64,000 nt of DNA from Spirosoma validum (lineage in GTDB: Bacteria; Bacteroidota; Bacteroidia; Cytophagales; Spirosomataceae). This document shows, piece after piece, positions 53,030 to 62,247 of this stretch (positions are counted from its first letter, which is position 1; every line of letters begins with the position of its first letter). Position numbers and translations under genes: made by a program. Below the pieces are notes generated by a model. It saw only the letters and a list, made by a program, of their open reading frames with translations. It was not told the origin of the DNA and made no database searches. The stretch is from NCBI RefSeq assembly GCF_014699035.1, contig NZ_JACXAA010000005.1:372001-436000 (forward strand). The letters run 5' to 3'.

Positions 53030-54884
53030 ACTTAATGTACAACCACTTGTTATAGAGTGCCTTTTGGGCAGCTGTTACGTTCGGCAAGGGCGTTAGCCGA
53101 TAACTTGCTAAAGGATTCGGCGTTAACGTAACGGGTATTTTACGTAACAAGCCCGACCGGTTGACTAATACGTTGAGCGTTTCACCAACCTGCCGATTGC
53201 TAATGAGACGTAACAAATCATCACCCACCCGAACGCTGTCTACTGAAAGGATTTCGTCGCCTACGTTTAGGCCGTCGGTGTAGGCGGCTGATCCGCGCCG
53301 AACACTCGTAACGGTCGATTTCCCGCCCGCAGTTGATACACCTACACCCAAAAATCCGTCCTGCGTTTTTGACGCTACGTTGGTCAGTTGCAGGCCAACC
53401 GGTTCAAAATATGTATTGTAACTGATCGGGTCAGCCGAGTTGACGCCAATGTTGAAAAAATCGTCGAGACTACGTCCGGCCGTTTGCTCAGCCGCTTTCC
53501 GGAATTCATCATCTGTAAACCCGCGCTTCTGTTTTTTATAGTACTCGTTATACAGGAATCGCATCAGGTCGTCCATGCTACGTTCGCCATTATTACCTGC
53601 CAGAATTGCCAGATTCAGCAACGTTCCCAATACGCTTCCTTTGCTGTAGTAGGAAATGGTCGTATTGTTTGAGTTTTCGTTGGGCCGGTACCCTTTAATC
53701 CACGCATCCCAGCTCGATTCAGCCGCCGACTGCACGCGCACGCCTGGTTGATTTTCGATACCCGTAATGTCGTTGGCAACAATATTGAGGTACGTTTCGG
53801 GTGAATGGAAGCCCGCCCGACGTAGAATGTAATCTTCATAAAACGACGTACAACCTTCTGACAACCAGAGCATGTGCGTATAATTCTCATTCTCGTAATC
53901 GAACGGTCCAAGTGCGACGGGCCGAATACGCTTTACGTTCCAGAGGTGAAAATATTCGTGCGCTACCAGGGTTAGAAAGCCTTTGTAATTCGCTTCCGTT
54001 GAATAGGCATTCCGATACGTTTCGAGCGTCGTCGAATTCAGGTGCTCCAGCCCCCCGCCACCGGTAGGGATATGGTGCACGATGAAGGTGTAATGTTTGC
54101 AGGGATGTTCACCGATGACCATTGCAGCGGCTTCACAAACGCGCTTATAATCAGCCTGTAAGCGCTTTTCGTCGTATTCCACATCACCAAACATAGCTAC
54201 GGTATGCGGCACGCCCGACGCTGTGAAACCAAAAGTTCGGTGGTTGCCGATTTCAATGGGTGAATCCACCAGCAAGTCGAAATCTGGCGCTTCGTAGGTA
54301 AAGTTGGCACCGGCTACGGGTTCTAGCCCGGTTGCTACGTATTTCCAGGATTTGTAGGGTTGCACAACGACACGTAACGGAATGGTTTTCAGCGCGTCGT
54401 GGTACATGAACGTACTGGCGGGTGTTACGTACCCATGATCGGCATCCACAAAGTTCGTCCGTACAGTAAGTTCGTTGGCATAAACGCGATAGCGAATTGT
54501 TACGTTGTCATCAGCTGTGTACACGCGCCAGGCATTCTTTCGGATTTTCTCGCTTTTAACAGGCTTTCCAGCAGCCGTTGCCGTAAAGGCCTCGACGTTT
54601 TTGGCGTACTCCCGGATCAGATACGAGCCGGGCGTCCAGACCGGCATTTTGATATCCAGATACCCGTTTTTTTTTGCATTCGTCGCCGTTGCACTATTTT
54701 TCAGCTGCATCTCCACGTCAAAATAATGGGTCTGCGGCTCGGGCATCGAAAGCACGTAGGTTATGCCCGGCGATGCTGCTGAGGGGGTTTCGTCATTAGT
54801 AGATAGGGGCTTTGCAGTTGATGAAAGGAAAATAAAAAATGTCCAGACAGTAAGTAAATACAGGAGCCGGGCGTTTTTTTTCAT
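53028..54884 (-). CDS. M61-family (glycyl aminopeptidase-like) metallopeptidase with PDZ domain
   Basis: The start at 54884 (MKKNARLLYLLTVWTFFIF) gives a signal peptide and 618 aa; the longer frame from 54962 is rejected. An N-terminal beta-domain (YVLSMPEPQTHYFDVEMQL, WTPGSYLIREYAKNVE) precedes the catalytic domain, where zinc is bound by HEYFHLWNVKRIRP (about residue 311) with LSEGCTSFYEDY supplying the third ligand. A C-terminal PDZ domain covers about 525-605 (FLGVGVSTAGGKSTV, AYTDGLNVGDEILSVDS). It is probably a periplasmic aminopeptidase. Confidence 0.92.
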   Translation of the reverse strand: MKKNARLLYLLTVWTFFIFLSSTAKPLSTNDETPSAASPGITYVLSMPEPQTHYFDVEMQLKNSATATNAKKNGYLDIKMPVWTPGSYLIREYAKNVEAFTATAAGKPVKSEKIRKNAWRVYTADDNVTIRYRVYANELTVRTNFVDADHGYVTPASTFMYHDALKTIPLRVVVQPYKSWKYVATGLEPVAGANFTYEAPDFDLLVDSPIEIGNHRTFGFTASGVPHTVAMFGDVEYDEKRLQADYKRVCEAAAMVIGEHPCKHYTFIVHHIPTGGGGLEHLNSTTLETYRNAYSTEANYKGFLTLVAHEYFHLWNVKRIRPVALGPFDYENENYTHMLWLSEGCTSFYEDYILRRAGFHSPETYLNIVANDITGIENQPGVRVQSAAESSWDAWIKGYRPNENSNNTTISYYSKGSVLGTLLNLAILAGNNGERSMDDLMRFLYNEYYKKQKRGFTDDEFRKAAEQTAGRSLDDFFNIGVNSADPISYNTYFEPVGLQLTNVASKTQDGFLGVGVSTAGGKSTVTSVRRGSAAYTDGLNVGDEILSVDSVRVGDDLLRLISNRQVGETLNVLVNRSGLLRKIPVTLTPNPLASYRLTPLPNVTAAQKALYNKWLYIK

Positions 54885-55139
54885 ACGGAAACAGGAATAC
54901 CTTCGTTTTTTGTCCAGATTAAACGTGAATTTTGCCAATTCATTGGCGAAACTACGACGCAATCCAGAGAATAAGTAGTTTCATGTTTAAAGTTTCTGGT
55001 TTCAGTTGAACGTATCGATGTGTCAAGTGGAAGGTTTAACGTTCTAATGGGCCTGCCCTCTATCGAACTACGTGACAATCTGAAACCTGGGATGTTGAAC
55101 CTTAAACCTCAACCCAACGTAAAATCGTTGTTTTCATCT

Positions 55140-58100
55140 ATGCCCTATTCACTCACCCACACGGGTCAATGCCAGTCAGGCTATTTTTCGCTAAGTCGGC
55201 TAGTGTTTACCCTGACCCTGGGGTTGCTTTCTTCACTATCCGTTACTGCTCAGCGAACGCAGAGTTACGCTGAACCAGATTATCACTACCGCAACGGGAT
55301 CGAACTGTTCGAGCGAGCGAATTACGCAGCGGCCCGTTACGAATTTCGGCAATATCTCGAACCTCGCCGGGGTGATGGTTCACAAACGCTGTTTAACGGC
55401 AACGATCAAAATGCCGTCGAAGCCGAGTATTATATCGCCCTGGCCAGTTTGTACATCGATGAGCCCGGTGCAGAGCTGCTCGTTGACCGGTTTGTCAAGA
55501 ATCACAGCCAGCACCCCAAAGCGGCACAGCTTTACGGCGATCTGGGAACGTACTACTATACCCGTCAGAACTATGCAAAGGCCATTGACTTCTTAGAAAA
55601 AGCCGTTGCTCAGGGAGGTAGTAGTTCTCAACAGATTACGTACAAATACCAGTTGGGTCTCTCCTATTACAATACGCAGAATTTGCAGAAAGCGTTGCCA
55701 CTGCTAAACGAGGTAAAACTCGATACCAGTTCACCCGACGCTCCGGCAGCTTCGTATTACGCCGGGGTCATCAACTTCCGCAATCGTAACTTTAACGAAG
55801 CCGTTGCCGATTTCCGACGTATCGAGAAAAACCCAACGTATCAGAATCAGGTGCCAAACTGGATTGCGCAGGCGCTTTATCGGCAACGCCGGTTCGATGA
55901 ATTACTGGCCTATACTGAACCGCTCCTTAAACGAAATAGTGGTTCGGCCATGAGCGAGGTGGCTCTTTATACGGCCGAGGTGTATTATCAGCAAAATCAG
56001 TTTGCTAAAGCAATTCCGTATTACAAGCAATACATTACAGCGGCTGGAGCAAAAGCGCCCGGTGCAGTCAAGTTTCGGTATGGGAAATCGCTGTTCCGTA
56101 CGGGCGCATATAACGACGCTATTACGCAGTTAAAAACACTGGCAGGGGGTAAGGATACGACGGCTCAGTACGCAGCTTACACCCTGGGGGTTAGCTACTT
56201 ACAGACTCAGAATCCAAGTTATGCTTTAAATGCATTCGATCAGGCTGGCCGGTTAACTTTTAATCAGGAAATTCAGGAGGAAGCTCGCTTTAACCATGCC
56301 AAACTTCAATTAGATCAGAACAATGGAGCTGACGCTGTAAAGGAATTAACGGCCTTTCTGAAGCAGTATCCGAATAGCAAATTTGAGAACGAAGCGAATG
56401 AACTGGTTGGCGAAGCGTACTTTGCCTCAAACAATTACCCGGCAGCTATTGCCTATATTGAAGGGCTAAAAAAACGGACACCCAAAATTAACGCTACGTA
56501 TCAGCGATTGACCTACAACCAGGGTGTCAATGATTTCAACGCTGAACGCTATCCGCAGGCGGTGGCGAATCTGGATAAGTCACTGAAATTTCCGGTTGAT
56601 ACTGAATTACAACAAGCTGCACAGTTCTGGAAAGGTGAATCCTACTCAGCCGGTAAACAGTACGATACGGCCATTCCAATTTATGCCAGCGTATCTAAGT
56701 CGGGTTCGACCTACGCTACGAAAAGCTTATATGGACTCGGCTATGCGTATTATAACAAGAAAGACTACGGCAATGCCGCTACGTATTTCCGCGATTTTGT
56801 AGGCAAACGAGCCAGCGTTGACGACCAGGCGCAGGTCCAGGATGCTACCATTCGCCTGGCGGACTCGTATCTGGCGACAAAGCAGTATGAAAATGCGCTA
56901 CGATCCTACGATCAGGCAATTGCACAGAATGCCGCTGACAAAGATTATGCCTCGTATCAGAAAGCCGTTACGTTAAGTTACCTTGGTCGTGACACCGAAG
57001 CGAAATCTCAGTTTGATCAGGTACAGCGCCAGTATCCGAACTCACGTTTCGTTGACGAATCACTATTTCAACGGGCTAACGTCGATTTCGAGAAGGGTTC
57101 GTATCAGGTGGCCATTCAGGGCTTTACGAAGCTGATTCAGGACAAACCCAATAGTTCACTAATTCCGGCGGCCTTGCTGAAACGCGCCATTGCTTACGGA
57201 AACATACAGCAGTATGATCCGGCGGTTGCCGATTACAAACGAATTCTGGATAACTACGGTAACTCAGAACAGGCCCAAAGCGCATTGCTTGGCATTCAGA
57301 ATGCGCTGAGTGATGCTGGTCGACCAGAAGAGTTTTCGCAGGTGCTCGGCCAGTACAAGAAAAGCAATCCGGGCAGTACCGATGTTGAGCGCGTGCAGTT
57401 TGACAACGCCAAGGATATTTACGCGAATGGGAAATACGCTCAGGCCATTCAGTCGCTGCAAGCGTTCATGCAGGAATACCCCAACAGTCCAAGCACGAAC
57501 GAAGCTCGCTATTACATAGCGGAGTCTTATCGGCAAACCAACGACCCTGCGAATGCCCTTCGGTACTATAATCAAATCATTGCCGACAACAAATCTGATT
57601 ATCTAATACGTGCTGCCACGCGGGCTGCGGACCTGGAATCAAAGCAGAAAAATTATCCGCGTGCCATTCAGAATTATCGGGTTATTCTGAGCAAAGCCAG
57701 CGGAAAACCCGATCAGGTTACGGCCCAACTAGGCATGATGGATACGTATTTCGTTTATCCAAAGCTGGATTCCGCGGCCATTCTTGCCCGCGACATCGTA
57801 GCGGCTGGAAGCGTGGTGCCGGGTGCTCAAAATCGGGCTCAACTTATGCTGGGCAAAGTAGCCCTTGCGAAAAGTGATTATAAAACGGCTCAAACGGAAT
57901 TCGATAAAACCATCGCGCTAGCCAAAGACGTGAATGGCGCTGAAGCCCTCTATCATCTTGGTGAAATCCAGAACAAACAGAAAAAGTACAAAGAGTCGAC
58001 GGCTACGTTGCTGAAGTTTAACGAACAGTTCGCCGACTTTGAGTACTGGAAAGGCAAAGCGTTTATTCTGGTTGCCGATAACAACGTAGCGCTAGACGAA

Positions 58101-58208
58101 ACGACGCAGGCTAAGGCCGTTCTGAATTCAATCATCGAAAACTCATCCGACGAAACCATTATCGCCGAAGCCAAACAAAAATTGGCCACGCTTGAAAGCA
58201 AAAATTAA
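55140..58208 (+). CDS. large tetratricopeptide-repeat exported protein
   Basis: The start at 55140 (MPYSLTHTGQCQSGYFSLSR) gives 1022 aa with an export signal ending near LSSLSVTAQ; further upstream starts lack a signal-like context. The whole mature chain is TPR/TPR-like helices in tandem (for example NYAAARYEFRQYLEP, YYNKKDYGNAATYFRDFVG, NGKYAQAIQSLQAFMQEYPN), several of the Tol-Pal YbgF/BamD type. It lacks a lipobox, unlike the T9SS TPR lipoprotein PorW/SprE. It is first in a same-strand trio with an outer-membrane barrel and an HU/SPOR protein, suggesting an envelope scaffold. Confidence 0.85.
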   Translation: MPYSLTHTGQCQSGYFSLSRLVFTLTLGLLSSLSVTAQRTQSYAEPDYHYRNGIELFERANYAAARYEFRQYLEPRRGDGSQTLFNGNDQNAVEAEYYIALASLYIDEPGAELLVDRFVKNHSQHPKAAQLYGDLGTYYYTRQNYAKAIDFLEKAVAQGGSSSQQITYKYQLGLSYYNTQNLQKALPLLNEVKLDTSSPDAPAASYYAGVINFRNRNFNEAVADFRRIEKNPTYQNQVPNWIAQALYRQRRFDELLAYTEPLLKRNSGSAMSEVALYTAEVYYQQNQFAKAIPYYKQYITAAGAKAPGAVKFRYGKSLFRTGAYNDAITQLKTLAGGKDTTAQYAAYTLGVSYLQTQNPSYALNAFDQAGRLTFNQEIQEEARFNHAKLQLDQNNGADAVKELTAFLKQYPNSKFENEANELVGEAYFASNNYPAAIAYIEGLKKRTPKINATYQRLTYNQGVNDFNAERYPQAVANLDKSLKFPVDTELQQAAQFWKGESYSAGKQYDTAIPIYASVSKSGSTYATKSLYGLGYAYYNKKDYGNAATYFRDFVGKRASVDDQAQVQDATIRLADSYLATKQYENALRSYDQAIAQNAADKDYASYQKAVTLSYLGRDTEAKSQFDQVQRQYPNSRFVDESLFQRANVDFEKGSYQVAIQGFTKLIQDKPNSSLIPAALLKRAIAYGNIQQYDPAVADYKRILDNYGNSEQAQSALLGIQNALSDAGRPEEFSQVLGQYKKSNPGSTDVERVQFDNAKDIYANGKYAQAIQSLQAFMQEYPNSPSTNEARYYIAESYRQTNDPANALRYYNQIIADNKSDYLIRAATRAADLESKQKNYPRAIQNYRVILSKASGKPDQVTAQLGMMDTYFVYPKLDSAAILARDIVAAGSVVPGAQNRAQLMLGKVALAKSDYKTAQTEFDKTIALAKDVNGAEALYHLGEIQNKQKKYKESTATLLKFNEQFADFEYWKGKAFILVADNNVALDETTQAKAVLNSIIENSSDETIIAEAKQKLATLESKN

Positions 58209-58316
58209 TGAAGAGTGAAGAATGAAGAATGAAAAGTAAGAACAATGGTCTGTCTTCAGAAATAGACTTTATTCTTCACTTTTCACCGCTCCGGCGGCCC
58301 GGTCTTCACTCTTCAC
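58207..58316. repeat. inverted repeat, GAAGAGTGAA family, with GC module (g) in one arm
   Basis: The left arm begins AATGAAGAGTGAAG (58207-58220). The right arm reads TTCTTCACTTTTCA (58272-58285), the module CCGCTCCGGCGGCCCGGT (58286-58303), then CTTCACTCTTCACTA. In the related repeat at 31249-31273 the two flanks are contiguous. It lies between the TPR and outer-membrane barrel genes. Confidence 0.85.
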
Positions 58317-58334
58317 TAATTCTCACTCTTCACT

Positions 58335-60020
58335 ATGATCGTACGTCCCCTTCTCACCCTTACTTTCCTTTCTTTATCAGCAACGCTTTGGGCTCAGGAG
58401 CAACCCAAGCCAACGCGTCCCGTTAAAGAAGGTGAAATCGATACGCAGGAAATTACGGTTGAAAAGAGCCGGAAAATTAATCTCCCACCGGCCAATCGAC
58501 TATTCAACAAAATCCCATCCGTTAAGCCATCGGCTGAACAACGAAAACTAACTTACGAATTTGAAGACCGGAAGTTAACCGTTGGCGATCCCCGGATTAT
58601 GCCGGGTGTACTGGCTCCCGCAACGGGTCAGGTTGACGAAACGTCAGGTTATAGTAATTACGTAAAATTAGGCGCCGGGAATTACAGCTCGTTTTTAGGC
58701 GAAGGTTTCGTCGGACTTAATACCCTTTCGAACCTTGCTCTTGAAGGCTCCATACGGCATTTATCATCAGGTATTGGGCCGGTCGATGGAAAAAATTCGA
58801 GCCAGAGTGATACGCGGGTTCGGGTTACGGGTAAATACTTAACCGATGCGTTTAAGCTGCAAGGTGATTTAGGGTTCGACCGAAACGCGTATAATTTTTA
58901 TGGCTACAGCCGTGAATACGCAGCTTCACCAAGCTTCAATCCTGACTTGATCAAGCAAAACTTGAATACAATCAATTTTAAGATTGGCATCGAAAACGCC
59001 AAAACCGAAAATGCGATTGATTATTCGCTACGTACGGGTATTACGTCTCTTCGTGATCGCTTTAATGCATCCGAAACTGACTGGGGTACGAACCTAAATG
59101 CATCGCTTGGTATCACTGACAATATCGTAGCTCTTGTAGCCGCTGATGCCTACGTAACGCAACGCTCAGACGGCTCTATTGTTGATAATCGGAATCTGTT
59201 TCGGGTAAAGCCTACCTTTAAGTACACTTCCGATTTATTTACAATCACAGCCGGTATCAATGCCGTTAACCAAACCGATAAACGCCAGGGCATCAACGAT
59301 ACCAGAGCATTTCCAATTGTTGATGTCGATTTCGTTCCGGCAGGAAATATCCACGTATTCGCGGGTCTTGATGGCGATATTAATCGCAATACACTACGTT
59401 CGTTACTTGGCGAAAACAAATGGCTTGCTTCTCAGGTCGTTTTAGCGAACACCGTTAAGTCGCTGGATGTTTATGCGGGTACGAAAGGGGCTTTGAGCGG
59501 AGGGTTCTCGTATGAAGGTAAAGTTTCTTACGCTCGCTACCGGAACTTCTATACGTTCAACAACTCGCAACCCGACACAACCAAGTTTGGCGTACTATAT
59601 GACGGTGGTATATCAAACGTGTTGACTGTTTCAGGACAATTAACTTATGCATTGAAAGACAAATTCCGCTCAACACTAAAAGCCGACTTTTTTGGGTATA
59701 ATCTCGACCGTCTGGAACAGGCATGGGGTCGCCCACAGACTGCCGCCACCTGGACTAACTCGTACATTCTCGACAAAAAATTATTCATCACGGCCGATTT
59801 GTATTTTTATCAGGGCATCGTAAATAAAAACTTTACATCTAACGTGCTCTACACCCTAAAACCGATCTATGATCTTAATGTAAAAATTGACTATTTCCTA
59901 GGGAAACAAGTATCTGCATTCGTGTCGTTAAATAATATCTTTAGCCAAAACTACCAGCGGTATTTGTATTATCAGTCGCAAGGTCTTAACTTTCTCGGCG
60001 GAATCAGTTACTCATTCTAA
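58335..60020 (+). CDS. TonB-receptor-like outer-membrane beta-barrel protein without plug domain
   Basis: The 561-aa protein has a Sec signal (MIVRPLLTLTFLSLSATLWAQ), then a periplasmic Pro/Lys-rich stretch (residues 22-75), then a barrel made of long amphipathic strands (YVKLGAGNYSSFLGEGFVGL, ALEGSIRHLSSG, INFKIGIENAKTENAIDYSL). It ends with an aromatic-terminated strand (NFLGGISYSF), as BAM substrates do. No plug or TonB box is seen, so import is doubtful. Position between the TPR protein and the HU/SPOR gene is typical for Bacteroidota and suggests a structural role at the envelope. Confidence 0.82.
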   Translation: MIVRPLLTLTFLSLSATLWAQEQPKPTRPVKEGEIDTQEITVEKSRKINLPPANRLFNKIPSVKPSAEQRKLTYEFEDRKLTVGDPRIMPGVLAPATGQVDETSGYSNYVKLGAGNYSSFLGEGFVGLNTLSNLALEGSIRHLSSGIGPVDGKNSSQSDTRVRVTGKYLTDAFKLQGDLGFDRNAYNFYGYSREYAASPSFNPDLIKQNLNTINFKIGIENAKTENAIDYSLRTGITSLRDRFNASETDWGTNLNASLGITDNIVALVAADAYVTQRSDGSIVDNRNLFRVKPTFKYTSDLFTITAGINAVNQTDKRQGINDTRAFPIVDVDFVPAGNIHVFAGLDGDINRNTLRSLLGENKWLASQVVLANTVKSLDVYAGTKGALSGGFSYEGKVSYARYRNFYTFNNSQPDTTKFGVLYDGGISNVLTVSGQLTYALKDKFRSTLKADFFGYNLDRLEQAWGRPQTAATWTNSYILDKKLFITADLYFYQGIVNKNFTSNVLYTLKPIYDLNVKIDYFLGKQVSAFVSLNNIFSQNYQRYLYYQSQGLNFLGGISYSF

Positions 60021-60038
60021 TCTCCACCGGCGCATCTT

Positions 60039-61169
60039 ATGGCTTCCGTTAACGATTATCTCAAAAAGCTGCTGTATCAATACGACTGTGTAGTTGTTCC
60101 CGAGTTTGGCGCTTTTCTGACCCATTACCAACCGGCAGCCTTTTCTGAAGCCAGTGGCCTCTATCTCCCTCCTCGTAAACGGGTTGCTTTTAATGAAGCA
60201 CTTCGCTTTGACGATGGTATTCTGGCTAATTACATTATGTTACACGAACCCGTTACGCGCGAAGGTGCGCAACGGCACATTAGCGTATTTGTTGATGAGT
60301 TACGTGAACAAGTTGAAGTAATAGGTCATTTTGAATTGGATGGTATTGGTACCTTCAGTCGTAATGATGAAGGAAAACTTCAGTTTGACCCTAGTTTGCG
60401 ACACAACTTTTTTGGTGAAGCCTATGGTATGAGTGCCCTGTCGGTGCATTTGGTTAATCGCCCGGCAGTAGCAGAGACTCCAATCGAAGCTGTACCCGTT
60501 ATAGCCGTTGGCCCCGTGTTAGTCCGAGATGAAGATGTAACATTAACCCCTTTACAACCCGCCCGGCCGTACTGGCGTGTGGCTGCCGCCGTCCTACTGG
60601 TTGGCTCGCTGGGTTTAGTTAGCTATTTCTCTGTTGTAAAGCCGGGTCAGCCTTTACAGAGCAGCCTCGACCCTGCCAATCTATTTCGGGTGCCAGCGGC
60701 ATTAACTGCCCCTGCCAAAGATAAGGAAACACCGAAAAAAATAGAGGTGACTCATAAAATTGTCCCAGCGACGGCGCCTGAGACAAAACCTGTTGTCGCC
60801 CCTCCCACCACTGTCGGGCCAGTTGCTGTTACACCAGCGACCGTTGCTACGGAACCAGCGGTAAAAGAGGAGGCTATTATAGAATTAGAACCTGTCAAAA
60901 GGGTTCCTCTTGCGAAACTTGCTCCGGTTCATAGCGATCATCATTTTACCGTTATTGCCGGGGTGTTTTCCAGAAAAGAGAAAGCGATGCCTCTAGTGAG
61001 CTATTTACACAAAGCTGGCTATACAGATGCTTATATAATGGTTCAAGGCCGCAAATCATTACGTTACAAAGTTGCCGCCATTGGCTCAGACGATAAGTCA
61101 GAAGTTCAGTCGCATATTCCAGCTATCAGCAAAATGATTGGCTCGACGGCCTGGATCTATACGAAATAA
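60039..61169 (+). CDS. HU-CCDC81 and SPOR domain envelope protein
   Basis: The 376-aa protein has three parts. Residues 1-140 form a tandem CCDC81-like HU region (VNDYLKKLLYQYDCVVVPEFGAFL, HISVFVDELREQVEVIGHFELDGIGTF). A single membrane span follows (WRVAAAVLLVGSLGLVSYFSVV, about 184-205), then a Pro/Ala/Thr-rich linker. A C-terminal SPOR domain (HHFTVIAGVFSRKEKAMPLVSYLHKAGY, residues 300-376) binds denuded peptidoglycan in known cases. The HU part would be cytoplasmic, so the protein could link chromosome or cytosolic factors to the wall. It follows the barrel gene by 18 bases. Confidence 0.88.
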   Translation: MASVNDYLKKLLYQYDCVVVPEFGAFLTHYQPAAFSEASGLYLPPRKRVAFNEALRFDDGILANYIMLHEPVTREGAQRHISVFVDELREQVEVIGHFELDGIGTFSRNDEGKLQFDPSLRHNFFGEAYGMSALSVHLVNRPAVAETPIEAVPVIAVGPVLVRDEDVTLTPLQPARPYWRVAAAVLLVGSLGLVSYFSVVKPGQPLQSSLDPANLFRVPAALTAPAKDKETPKKIEVTHKIVPATAPETKPVVAPPTTVGPVAVTPATVATEPAVKEEAIIELEPVKRVPLAKLAPVHSDHHFTVIAGVFSRKEKAMPLVSYLHKAGYTDAYIMVQGRKSLRYKVAAIGSDDKSEVQSHIPAISKMIGSTAWIYTK

Positions 61170-61187
61170 GCAATCATATTTCTTTGT

Positions 61188-61218
61188 AAAAAGACAGTTC
61201 GTGAGGACTGTCTTTTTT
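61188..61218 (+). terminator. terminator after the HU/SPOR gene
   Basis: Arms AAAAAGACAGT (61188-61198) and ACTGTCTTTTT pair perfectly, with an 8-base loop and a T run. Confidence 0.88.
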
Positions 61219-61258
61219 GTTTTACTTAGCTTTCACAATACTCAATGCGTTAAAAACA

Positions 61259-61288
61259 AAACGACTCCCACTTTCGCAGGAGTCGTTT
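61259..61288 (-). terminator. terminator of rpoD
   Basis: Perfect 10-bp arms AAACGACTCC (61259-61268) and GGAGTCGTTT (61279-61288), followed on the minus strand by TTGTTTTTAA. Confidence 0.88.
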
Positions 61289-61308
61289 GGCAAATACAAA
61301 CAGGAACA

Positions 61309-62172
61309 TTAACCCAGATACGTCTTCAATGCTTTCGACCGTGAGGTATGGCGGAGCCGACGAATGGCTTTTTCTTTTATCTGTCGGACCCGTTCGCGGG
61401 TCAGGTTGAATTTTTCACCGATTTCTTCGAGTGTCATTGCATGTTCGCCATTCAATCCGAAGTAGAGCGTGATCACATCGGCCTCACGTTGCGTTAACGT
61501 TGAGAGTGCACGTTGTACTTCTTTACGTAACGAGTCATTAATTAAGCCCGAATCTGGTTTGTCTTCGCCGTCATTTTCAAGAACGTCGAGCAGGCTATTT
61601 TCCTCACCCTGTACAAACGGTGCATCCATTGATACATGGCGACCTGAGATTTTCAACGTATCGACAACTTCAGCAGCCGAAATTTCGAGCACGGCAGCTA
61701 ACTCTTCCGGAGAAGGCTCCCGCTCGAACTTTTGCTCTAAATCCGAGAACGTTTTGGAAATCTTGTTCAGTGAACCAACCCGGTTGAGAGGTAAACGTAC
61801 AATCCGCGACTGTTCGGCCAGAGCCTGCAAAATGGATTGACGAATCCACCAAACGGCGTAAGAAATAAATTTAAACCCGCGCGTTTCATCAAAACGCTGA
61901 GCTGCTTTAATTAATCCTAAATTCCCTTCGTTGATCAGGTCACCTAGCGAGAGTCCTTGATTTTGATATTGCTTAGCAACCGACACAACGAAGCGCAGGT
62001 TTGCCTTAGTTAATCGCTCCAGCGAGAGTTGATCACCATCCCGAATTTTTTGCGCCAGCGTTACTTCCTCATCAGGCGTAAGCAGGTCTACTTTACCAAT
62101 TTCCTGCAAGTACTTGTCTAACGACTGGCTCTCGCGATTGGTAATCTGTTTTGAAATCTTTAGCTGTCTCAT
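61309..62172 (-). CDS. rpoD: primary sigma factor RpoD/SigA, short Bacteroidota type
   Basis: This is the housekeeping sigma factor. At 287 aa it is the compact Bacteroidota form without the long region 1.1 and spacer of E. coli sigma-70. Region 1.2 starts with [19 protein letters not shown], region 2 reads [57 protein letters not shown], shown here only by parts such as [12 protein letters not shown] and [11 protein letters not shown], and region 4.2 has [20 protein letters not shown]. The gene is single with a strong terminator and lies 75 bases downstream of pnp. Confidence 0.97.
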   Translation of the reverse strand: MRQLKISKQITNRESQSLDKYLQEIGKVDLLTPDEEVTLAQKIRDGDQLSLERLTKANLRFVVSVAKQYQNQGLSLGDLINEGNLGLIKAAQRFDETRGFKFISYAVWWIRQSILQALAEQSRIVRLPLNRVGSLNKISKTFSDLEQKFEREPSPEELAAVLEISAAEVVDTLKISGRHVSMDAPFVQGEENSLLDVLENDGEDKPDSGLINDSLRKEVQRALSTLTQREADVITLYFGLNGEHAMTLEEIGEKFNLTRERVRQIKEKAIRRLRHTSRSKALKTYLG

Positions 62173-62247
62173 GATACGTTTTCCCCGGTGGAATGACTAT
62201 ATAACGCTAACGTTTGACGATGCATTACACAAAAAAGTAACAATGGC

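Noticed and set aside
55140-58208. Assignment of the TPR protein to T9SS component PorW/SprE
   Set aside because: It has no lipobox and no other T9SS gene is present in the window; repeat proteins of this kind are too general for that call.
17785-58316. A CRISPR array as explanation for the repeats
   Set aside because: The repeats are inverted, dispersed and of several unrelated sequences, with no regular spacing and no cas genes.
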